DNA of 5,623 nucleotides from Tatlockia sp. GTDB lineage: Bacteria; Cyanobacteriota; Cyanobacteriia; Cyanobacteriales; Chroococcidiopsidaceae. The DNA is taken from positions 1 through 5,623 of the forward strand of contig JACCVJ010000563.1 in assembly GCA_013698215.1 (NCBI GenBank). The letters run 5' to 3'. This document shows positions 1 through 4,307 of the stretch, piece after piece. How positions within the stretch are numbered: the first letter of the stretch is position 1; every line of letters starts with the position of its first letter. The notes under the pieces were generated by a model. That model ran no database searches. It was not told where the DNA came from and saw only the letters and a list, made by a program, of their open reading frames with translations. Made by a program: the position numbers and the translations under genes.

Positions 1-271
1 GTTCTATTAAGTCAGCTAAGGCTAAAGCCGATCTAGACCAAGCTTGCTCTAATTCCAGCAATTTTTGGTGCAGATGTTCTGTTTGGGAGGAATTTTCAGC
101 TTCAGCTATTTGCACCAGTAGTTTATCCTTGCGACGCTGCCACTTTTGGTTAAGGCGTTTTAGGTCTGGGCAAAAAGTATCTGCCCCAAACTGTTCCTCT
201 GCTATTGCTATTTCTTCCCAGAATTGTGCTAGTTCTGGCGGAGTGTGTTCTTTGGTTTCTTCAACTGCCAT
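1..271 (-). CDS. Hypothetical coiled-coil protein, N-terminal 90 residues (runs off the window)
   Basis: This open frame starts at ATG 271-269 and continues without a stop to the window edge, so only the N-terminus is visible. An in-frame TGA lies three codons upstream, which fixes the start region. The visible protein is charged and mostly helical. After an acidic segment (roughly residues 1-30, with a PPELAQFWEE stretch), a Lys/Arg-rich part (38-50, containing KWQRRKDK) leads into a heptad-like, Leu/Glu/Gln-rich run (about 50-88) that suggests a coiled coil. There is no signal peptide, membrane segment or catalytic motif. It begins 15 bases after the acetyltransferase stop on the same strand, so the two are probably co-transcribed. 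No clear Shine-Dalgarno sequence precedes it, which suggests translation linked to the upstream gene. I do not recognise the family. It could be a plasmid accessory protein of unknown role. Confidence 0.6.
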   Translation of the reverse strand, partial: MAVEETKEHTPPELAQFWEEIAIAEEQFGADTFCPDLKRLNQKWQRRKDKLLVQIAEAENSSQTEHLHQKLLELEQAWSRSALALADLIE

Positions 272-286
272 AGTGCTTCAACGGTG

Positions 287-823
287 CTAGGTGTTACGTC
301 TGTTTCTTAATAGTAAGCTTGCTTGTTCTGGGGTTAACTCCATTTCTGGAGCGGCGTTAGAGCCAAATCCTGTCCTCACAAATCCTATTGTCTCGTAGAA
401 AGAGGCAGAACCAGAGACAGCATCGGCAATAATTCGACCGAAATACCCCTTACTCGTGCTTTCCAGAACTAACTCAACTATCAATGCTGTCGCAGCATTT
501 CTGACTGACCGAGGAGAATTCTTTAGGATATTCCAAGGTGCGGTAGCTATATAGTCCAAATATAAATGGTCTTGCCTATCAGTAACAACGGCGGCAGCTT
601 GCAAGTTATTATCGTTATCCCGAACGCCTCTAAAGCTGTCGGGTTCAAATAAAATCTCGTCAGAAATCATGGAGATCAGTGCAGCATTTGACTGAATTCT
701 AATGCGAAGTGACAAGTTAATGGGCATTGCTTGTACTTGATTGACTAACTCGGTTGCAAGGAGGCTCCATTCTGCCAAATCTCTGTAAACGACAGAGTTT
801 GCTTGATTGACAACAGAAAACAC
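287..823 (-). CDS. GNAT-family N-acetyltransferase-like protein, 178 aa
   Basis: This is probably an acetyl-CoA-dependent acyltransferase of the GNAT fold, acting in the cytoplasm; the acceptor cannot be told from sequence. Two stretches support the call. A strand-like YLDYIATAPWNI (about residues 88-99) matches the central beta-strand in many cyanobacterial GNAT proteins. A C-terminal segment, SASFYETIGF (138-147), matches the GNAT 'FYExxGF' motif. Between them is a helix (about 105-122), but the acetyl-CoA-binding Q/RxxGxG/A loop is degenerate here (SPRSVRNAAT), so activity is uncertain. Length is normal for a single-domain GNAT. The start is GTG at 823-821, chosen because a strong AAGGAGG lies 8 bases upstream. 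It follows the 60-codon ORF by 73 bases, which contain a small hairpin, and precedes the coiled-coil gene by 15 bases. GNAT toxins of toxin-antitoxin pairs have a similar size, but no ribbon-helix-helix antitoxin precedes it. Family call is moderate; substrate unknown. Confidence 0.75.
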   Translation of the reverse strand: MFSVVNQANSVVYRDLAEWSLLATELVNQVQAMPINLSLRIRIQSNAALISMISDEILFEPDSFRGVRDNDNNLQAAAVVTDRQDHLYLDYIATAPWNILKNSPRSVRNAATALIVELVLESTSKGYFGRIIADAVSGSASFYETIGFVRTGFGSNAAPEMELTPEQASLLLRNRRNT

Positions 824-828
824 ACGCT

Positions 829-835
829 ATTCCTC
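829..835 (-). promoter_or_regulatory. Strong Shine-Dalgarno of the acetyltransferase gene
   Basis: On the minus strand the sequence AAGGAGG stands about 8 bases before the GTG at 823-821. It is the clearest ribosome binding site in the window and decides the GTG start. It suggests that this gene is translated independently of the upstream ORFs. Confidence 0.7.
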
Positions 836-850
836 CTTGTGCTGATGCTA

Positions 851-866
851 CGCGCTATTGAGCGCG
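851..866 (-). repeat. Small GC-rich hairpin upstream of the acetyltransferase gene
   Basis: CGCGCT (851-856) and AGCGCG (861-866) form a perfect 6-bp stem with a 4-base loop. On the minus strand it sits between the 60-codon ORF and the ribosome binding site of the acetyltransferase gene and is not followed by a T-run, so it is not a clear terminator for that operon. Read on the plus strand it is followed by GGGTTTTCC, but no plus-strand gene ends here. It may act as an mRNA processing or stabilising stem, or have no role. Confidence 0.35.
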
Positions 867-896
867 GGTTTTCCTCTTAATAGGACAATATATAAG

Positions 897-1079
897 TTAT
901 CCGGCTCCAGCACTCAGCAACGCTACAACGCCGCCCTCTTGAAGCCGAATCTTCACGTAACAGAGTGCTGTGCCAAACTTTCTTGAATCAACCTCTGGAT
1001 TTGGGGGTCTTTTTCGCACGTCTTCCATCACTGAAGAATAAGCTTCAAGATCCTCTGGTGCTGGCACGAGCGTCCGCAC
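897..1079 (-). CDS. Small ORF (60 codons) in frame directly after the rep stop
   Basis: This ORF opens with GTG (1079-1077) and ends with TAA (899-897). It lies in the same reading frame as the upstream replication gene, separated from it by the single TAG stop and five further sense codons. No Shine-Dalgarno sequence precedes the GTG; an internal ATG at codon 18 also lacks one. The product would be soluble, with a proline-rich acidic N-terminus (VPAPEDLEAYSSV) and a hydrophobic glycine-rich C-terminus (EGGVVALLSAGAG). I do not recognise a family. Three explanations are open: a translationally coupled small protein, a C-terminal extension made by stop-codon readthrough, or a remnant of a once longer rep protein. 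Composition resembles real coding sequence rather than noise, but support is limited. Confidence 0.4.
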   Translation of the reverse strand: MRTLVPAPEDLEAYSSVMEDVRKRPPNPEVDSRKFGTALCYVKIRLQEGGVVALLSAGAG

Positions 1080-1094
1080 CAGCGCCCAAACTAA

Positions 1095-2981
1095 CTAGAG
1101 CGGACGAACCTGCCCCAAAAAGGTATAAGTCCCTCCTTCGACATCAAACAGCGTGAACTTTTGCTCAAGACCTACCACATTGGCTATAGCAATACATTGG
1201 TGGATGAAGTAGCCCGCCACCCAATCGCCAGCGCTATTTAGAATCTCCACGGGCTGAAGCCGACGATAATTTGGCTGCTTTTGCTGTTGTTTTGGTGGTG
1301 TAGATGCCGACTCTTTAGCGGGCAGTTCAACGGCGGCACTATCGGCAGTAGTTTCTAGTGGCGGTAGAGTGGGACTGGATGCGGCTAGGTTTGCCGAGGG
1401 AACCTCTTTTTGGGGCAGAGTGCTGTTGAATACTGGATTCGGCTCAACCTCAAATAAAGTCCTTTGCTCTATTGGTGGCGACGCGGCATTTTCTGCTAGT
1501 GGGCTGGTGTCGGCGGTAATGGAAGTTACTTGGTGTGACGCTGCCTTTAGCTCCTTGTCTGAGGGACTAGATTGAGCGGTGGCATCAGCCAGGGCAGGAC
1601 CATCATCCGTCCTAATTACACCGGGGGTCTGCTCTATCCAAGCCTCGATAAGAGACCGTAGATTAGGAGCATTCTGCCACATTAAACGCTTGCGCTCTAT
1701 CAACTGCTCCAGAGTACCGGGCTTATGTTCCTCAAGCATTTGTGGCGGCGGAGTATAGACTTGGACTTCAGCACTTTTGCCTGACTGTCGGGGCTTCCAA
1801 CCATGACGCAGCGCATTGTAGAGAAAGCCAGTGGCAGCAGCTTGAGTTTTAGCACCAGTAGCCGAATTTTCATAAAACGCTTCGATGGCATCCTCAAGGT
1901 GCTGCGGGTTATCGGCGATCGCCGTTTTGATGCGTTTGGCGCGAAGATCCGCGTTCAACTTCTCCAGCCGCTTTTGGTGCTTCCACAAAATCTCATGGGT
2001 TAATTCATCTACACCAGGAATGCGGATAGGTTGCCCCCTTACTGCCTCGTTAGTACGGTGGCGCTCGGCTATTTCTGCCCTGGCATTCAAAACCGCGAGG
2101 GACTGCTGATTCGCTTTTATTCTTTTATCGTTATCTGGCGATGACGGCGGGCTTTCTTGAGCAATACTTGAAAACTCTGTTAGCTCCAAGGGTACGGTTT
2201 CTTGTTTATCAGTTAGCTCTAAAGAGATCGCATCTTCTGTGACAAATAGTTGCTCACCACCAACCTCTTTGTTAGCTTTCTTGAATTCAATTTTCAAACC
2301 AGTTTCTTGATTTGATTTGGAAATATATGGAATATCTTTGTATATAGATGAGAGTGGCAATATTGCAGAATGCAATATTGCAGAAGTGCAGGATGTATTC
2401 TGCGATATTGCAGAATCGGCGAGTTTAGCGGGTTTGGGGGTTTCTGGCTCCTCTAGGTCGGCGGGTTCGTAGACTAGGGGGGTGGTGTCCGAAAAGTGTC
2501 TGCCCCGTAATCTGATGCCTTTGGTAAATTGCGGTGGATTTTTGTATTTGCGGTTGAGGTCAATTCCTAAAGGGTTCCACCCTGTTTCTAGGGCAATGCG
2601 GTGGTAGTTTAATGTGCTGTGCTTGGTGCGGTCGAGGGGGTTGCGGTTGAAGTCGTTGGAGACGACGTAACCGAGTTGCTCTAGCCTGCGGCGGATGCGT
2701 CCGATGGTATGTTCGGACATCCAGGGGAATTGTTCGCGCCATTCCCACTCGGTGTTATAAATCCAGTGGAAGCCATGTTTATGAACCCCTACATCTTCTT
2801 TTTGCAACCAGTAGTGCAGTTGGGCAATGAACATTGCCTGCCGTTCGCTTTTTAATGCCTGCGCTAATAGGGGTGGGCAGAGTCTTTCGGTGTGCCAGGT
2901 TTTGTGGTCTGGGGATAGGGGTAGGTCTAGTTGGTCTGGAAAATAGGTCGGGACGGTTTCTTGTACTGTTGTTGCTACCAT
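1095..2981 (-). CDS. Plasmid replication initiator / replisome organiser-like winged-helix protein, 628 aa
   Basis: This is probably the DNA-binding protein that starts replication of the replicon. Residues about 35-130 carry the pattern found in phage and plasmid replication proteins: FIAQLHYWLQ (51-60), WIYNTEWEW (73-81), QFPWMSEHTIGRIRRRLEQLGYV (84-106, a helix-turn-helix) and DRTKHSTLNY (117-126). A linker (about 165-290) is low in complexity and holds tandem SAIL/SAIS units encoded by 15-bp DNA repeats, plus two LELT units. Residues about 355-397 (LEDAIEAFY ... GFLYNALRHGWKP) look like a helical replisome-interaction segment. A Ser/Pro/Ala-rich tether (460-570) leads to a compact beta-rich C-terminal domain (571-628, with DWVAGYFIHQC and FLGQVRP). 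The ATG at 2981-2979 follows AGAGG at only 4 bases; this site overlaps a repeated element that may be an operator. It is much longer than typical family members because of the linkers and the extra C-terminal domain. The replication role is inferred from family resemblance and repeats. Confidence 0.72.
   Translation of the reverse strand: MVATTVQETVPTYFPDQLDLPLSPDHKTWHTERLCPPLLAQALKSERQAMFIAQLHYWLQKEDVGVHKHGFHWIYNTEWEWREQFPWMSEHTIGRIRRRLEQLGYVVSNDFNRNPLDRTKHSTLNYHRIALETGWNPLGIDLNRKYKNPPQFTKGIRLRGRHFSDTTPLVYEPADLEEPETPKPAKLADSAISQNTSCTSAILHSAILPLSSIYKDIPYISKSNQETGLKIEFKKANKEVGGEQLFVTEDAISLELTDKQETVPLELTEFSSIAQESPPSSPDNDKRIKANQQSLAVLNARAEIAERHRTNEAVRGQPIRIPGVDELTHEILWKHQKRLEKLNADLRAKRIKTAIADNPQHLEDAIEAFYENSATGAKTQAAATGFLYNALRHGWKPRQSGKSAEVQVYTPPPQMLEEHKPGTLEQLIERKRLMWQNAPNLRSLIEAWIEQTPGVIRTDDGPALADATAQSSPSDKELKAASHQVTSITADTSPLAENAASPPIEQRTLFEVEPNPVFNSTLPQKEVPSANLAASSPTLPPLETTADSAAVELPAKESASTPPKQQQKQPNYRRLQPVEILNSAGDWVAGYFIHQCIAIANVVGLEQKFTLFDVEGGTYTFLGQVRPL
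1914..1923. repeat. HIP1 octamer (GCGATCGC) within a 10-bp palindrome
   Basis: GGCGATCGCC contains the highly iterated palindrome of cyanobacterial genomes. I found only this copy in 5.6 kb. It supports a cyanobacterial host, while the low density would suit a plasmid or recently acquired region. It lies inside the rep coding sequence. Confidence 0.6.
2356..2415. repeat. Iteron-like 15-bp repeats inside the rep gene
   Basis: Three copies of a 15-mer are present: GGCAATATTGCAGAA (2356-2370), TGCAATATTGCAGAA (2371-2385) and TGCGATATTGCAGAA (2401-2415). The first two are contiguous; the third begins 30 bases after the second, so all three stay in 15-bp register. Each centres on the palindrome GCAATATTGC or a one-base variant; copy 2 holds a perfect 12-bp palindrome (2371-2382). 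In addition ATTCTGC (2397-2403) pairs with GCAGAAT (2410-2416) around copy 3. On the minus strand they encode the SAI(L/S) peptide units at residues 190-207 of the replication protein. Tandem repeats in the linker of an initiator gene are a known arrangement for origins (lambda O and phage replisome organisers), so these are candidate Rep-binding iterons. Confidence 0.65.
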
Positions 2982-3007
2982 GATGCCTCTGCCGAATAGG
3001 TGGTGTA

Positions 3008-3095
3008 CGACAGAGGCTGGATGGGCTTTTACTTAATCAAACAAAATTAATCAAAATTAAGTAAAATGTTAAAAGCTACGGGTCAGCCTCTGTCG
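3008..3095. repeat. Outer 12-bp perfect inverted repeat around AT-rich core
   Basis: CGACAGAGGCTG (3008-3019) is exactly complementary in reverse to CAGCCTCTGTCG (3084-3095). The 64-bp interior is AT-rich and contains another inverted repeat. The arms overlap two of the CCTCTGTCGA elements, so the symmetry is partly that repeat family in opposite orientation. Confidence 0.6.
3027..3066. repeat. Inner 11-bp inverted repeat and AT-rich direct repeats
   Basis: TTTTACTTAAT (3027-3037) and ATTAAGTAAAA (3056-3066) form a perfect inverted repeat with an 18-base spacer. The same stretch holds direct repeats: TTAATCAAA at 3033-3041 and 3047-3055, and AAAATTAATC / AAAATTAAGT at 3043-3062. Only 4 of these 40 bases are G or C, so it is a good candidate for a duplex-unwinding element or for the rep promoter. 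Confidence 0.5.
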
Positions 3096-3180
3096 AACTC
3101 TGTCGAGATTTCTCAGTCCGGTGATCCTGCCGCCAAGCTTTCACACCGTCTGAGTAGGAAAATAATTCCTTACCCGTAGC
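3075..3180. repeat. Wide 9-bp inverted repeat GCTACGGGT / ACCCGTAGC
   Basis: GCTACGGGT (3075-3083) is matched in inverse orientation by ACCCGTAGC (3172-3180), with 88 bases between. It interlocks with the outer arm of the 12-bp repeat and with the hairpin at 3154-3173. It could be a pair of protein binding sites in opposite orientation or the base of a long RNA or single-stranded DNA stem. Confidence 0.45.
3154..3173. repeat. Bulged hairpin 1 (GTAGGAA / TTCCTTAC)
   Basis: GTAGGAA (3154-3160) pairs with TTCCTTAC (3166-3173) around the loop AATAA, with one bulged base. No T-run follows on either strand, so a terminator is unlikely. Confidence 0.35.
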
Positions 3181-3196
3181 ACCCCTATTCAGTTTT

Positions 3197-3227
3197 CAAT
3201 CCAATCGCTCATTCCAGCGATTCATTG
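3197..3227. repeat. Hairpin 2 (AATCGCT / AGCGATT)
   Basis: AATCGCT (3203-3209) and AGCGATT (3216-3222) form a perfect 7-bp stem with a 6-base loop. It is extended by CAAT (3197-3200) and ATTG (3224-3227) across a small internal loop. No T-run follows. It abuts the next hairpin. Confidence 0.4.
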
Positions 3228-3250
3228 CCGTAACTAGCTGAGTTATCGGC
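3227..3250. repeat. Hairpin 3 (GCCG-TAACT / AGTTA-CGGC)
   Basis: GCCG and TAACT (3227-3235) pair with AGTTA (3241-3245) and CGGC (3247-3250), giving a 9-bp stem with one bulged T and the loop AGCTG. It follows hairpin 2 directly. Adjacent stem-loops of this kind occur at single-strand initiation sites and in small regulatory RNAs, but nothing here tells which. Confidence 0.4.
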
Positions 3251-3294
3251 TAGGCAAACATTACCTGTTCTGTTAAGCGTTAGACTGCCTCATG

Positions 3295-3318
3295 GATATC
3301 TAGCGCTTTTGATATCTA
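3295..3318. repeat. GATATCTA direct repeat just after the IRVP gene
   Basis: GATATCTA occurs at 3295-3302 and 3311-3318, 16 bp apart, with GATATC itself palindromic. The second copy ends 2 bases before the stop codon of the IRVP gene. It can fold as a weak 6-bp stem but lacks a T-run, so it is a possible protein site rather than a terminator. Confidence 0.3.
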
Positions 3319-3320
3319 AG

Positions 3321-4019
3321 TCAAGGAGCATTGTGGTTGTCCTCCATTTCCACTGAAATAGATTCATCATCGACGATCCTCTTTTGCCACTTTTGAAACT
3401 CTGCTTTTGAGTAAATTGGCTGACTTAGATTTCTCTGATAGTAGAGAAATCTAAGCACTTCCACTTCTCCAAATAGAGAATCTATTTCTGGTTTGTTTTT
3501 ACCAGCAATACCGTAGAAATATGACCACTGCAAAAACTTTAATAGTCCCTCAACAACCGCTTTACGTTCTGTTTGAGGAGATGTATCTAGGACATCTATG
3601 ATGAACTCGCTGCATTTACTCCAGGGAAGGCTAAGTTCTCTGGCTTCTTCTTGGTCAAACTTTTGACCCTCGCCCAATTGCAAAGCAATTTTAAGTAATT
3701 GGATTCTTTTGATCTCGTCAAAAGTTCCTGCTTCTACAAATTTATCTTCTACTGGTTCTGCATACAGTTTTAATTCTGCCGCTACTGCTTCCTTGAGATA
3801 TTTGTCATGCCAGACTGGTTCTGCAAATTTTTCTCCTACCAGTATGGTGACTGTTCTAACTATGTTAAAAATATTAAATGAGTCAAGCGCGTCAACTCTC
3901 CTAGCAATAGCTAGTAGCAGGTCGGCAAAAACAACAGGGACACGAATTGTCGTTGTGCCTTGGTGTCTCCAAGATGACTTAAATAAGGGAGCATTAGCCC
4001 TGTAACCGCCAGCAGGCAT
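3321..4019 (-). CDS. Plasmid-type protein with N-terminal GGYR and IRVP motifs, possibly DNA-binding, 232 aa
   Basis: Function is not established. The N-terminus, GGYRANAPLFKSSW (4-17) then TTTIRVPVVFADLLLAIARRVD (22-43), matches a layout common in cyanobacterial plasmid and phage-related proteins: a basic tail, a short beta-strand with IRVP, then an amphipathic helix. A strand followed by helices resembles half of a ribbon-helix-helix DNA-binding unit, so DNA binding is plausible but inferred. The rest (about 60-232) is mainly helical and acidic, with no catalytic motif, signal peptide or membrane segment. The ATG at 4019-4017 is preferred because the GGYR motif begins there; no Shine-Dalgarno sequence precedes it. 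A nine-codon reading frame (4051-4022) ends two bases before it and could couple translation. It sits directly upstream of the repeat-rich region and rep, on the same strand, so a role in copy control or partition is a reasonable guess. Confidence 0.65.
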   Translation of the reverse strand: MPAGGYRANAPLFKSSWRHQGTTTIRVPVVFADLLLAIARRVDALDSFNIFNIVRTVTILVGEKFAEPVWHDKYLKEAVAAELKLYAEPVEDKFVEAGTFDEIKRIQLLKIALQLGEGQKFDQEEARELSLPWSKCSEFIIDVLDTSPQTERKAVVEGLLKFLQWSYFYGIAGKNKPEIDSLFGEVEVLRFLYYQRNLSQPIYSKAEFQKWQKRIVDDESISVEMEDNHNAP

Positions 4020-4307
4020 ATCTATAGTAATAAAGAGGTGTTACAACTCATTTAATCTGTTTGTTTCAATTTTTGTCTATCTTTTTTAATAAATCTAAAC
4101 AATTGTAGGTTAGACCGACCTGGAGAGTAGAAAAATTTAAGGCGTGTTCCTTGGAAAAGATTAATTAAAGAGTTCCACTAACAATTTATAGTATCTAGAC
4201 TTTGACACAATAAAGTATCACGGGCATTGGCGAAGTTTCCAGTGCTTCCTTTGGCGACTTGTCCTCCAGTATAGAGTTAGAAGAAGGAACCGTCATTCTT
4301 TCCCTAG
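4020..4307. other. AT-rich divergent intergenic region
   Basis: This 288-bp stretch separates the minus-strand IRVP gene from the plus-strand two-domain gene and should hold both promoters. For the plus strand, TTGACA (4202-4207) is a perfect -35 sequence but has no good -10 at 17 bases; TATAGT (4187-4192) is a fair -10 with only a weak AT-rich -35. On the minus strand no convincing promoter stands out. TTGGCGA occurs at 4227-4233 and again at 4251-4257, 24 bp apart, which would be downstream of the TATAGT element. There is no RNA gene or ORF of note. Confidence 0.4.

Larger units (their letters stand above)
2986..3106. repeat. CCTCTGTCGA-type 10-bp elements (four copies) at the rep 5' end
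   Basis: Copies are CCTCTGCCGA (2986-2995), the reverse-strand CCTCTGTCGT (3007-3016), CCTCTGTCGA (3087-3096) and the abutting ACTCTGTCGA (3097-3106). The first covers the AGAGG ribosome binding site of rep; the last two are a 10-bp tandem pair. They bracket the AT-rich core. This arrangement fits binding sites for the replication protein or for another repressor controlling rep. A further reverse-strand copy, ACTCTGTCGT, occurs at 789-798 inside the acetyltransferase gene and may be chance. Confidence 0.5.
2982..3320. other. Repeat-rich intergenic region upstream of rep; candidate origin or operator
   Basis: This 339-bp gap between the rep start and the stop of the IRVP gene holds no convincing gene. 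It contains, from the rep side outward: CCTCTGTCGA-type repeats, a 12-bp inverted repeat that encloses an AT-rich core with a second 11-bp inverted repeat, a 9-bp inverted repeat that spans nearly 100 bp, three small hairpins and a pair of GATATCTA repeats. The promoter of rep must lie here unless it is transcribed from the gene upstream, but I could not pick a convincing -35/-10 pair in the AT-rich core. Density of symmetry is far higher than elsewhere in the window, which fits an origin, a centromere or an autoregulated promoter. Confidence 0.5.

Noticed and set aside
287..823. Toxin of a GNAT/ribbon-helix-helix toxin-antitoxin pair
   Set aside because: No small ribbon-helix-helix gene lies directly upstream; the only neighbour is a 60-codon ORF with no such motif.
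851..877. Possible plus-strand terminator (hairpin then GGGTTTTCC)
   Set aside because: No plus-strand gene lies upstream and the T-run is short, so a terminator role has no support.
965..2109. Several plus-strand and off-frame open frames across the rep gene
   Set aside because: They overlap the long rep frame, lack ribosome binding sites and family motifs, and look like shadows of the real gene.
2356..2415. CRISPR-like array
   Set aside because: The repeats are 15 bp, abut without unique spacers and are coding, which does not fit a CRISPR.
3066..3179. 37-codon plus-strand reading frame in the repeat-rich gap
   Set aside because: It has an ATG but no ribosome binding site, no recognisable motif, and its sequence is largely made of the inverted-repeat arms.
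3709..4005. 98-codon plus-strand frame antisense to the IRVP gene
   Set aside because: Composition is Ser/Ala/Thr-rich as expected of an antisense shadow, and the opposing gene has a recognisable N-terminal motif.
4022..4051. Nine-codon leader frame ending two bases before the IRVP gene
   Set aside because: No ribosome binding site and too short to judge; coincidence in AT-rich DNA is likely, so it is mentioned only as a possible coupling.
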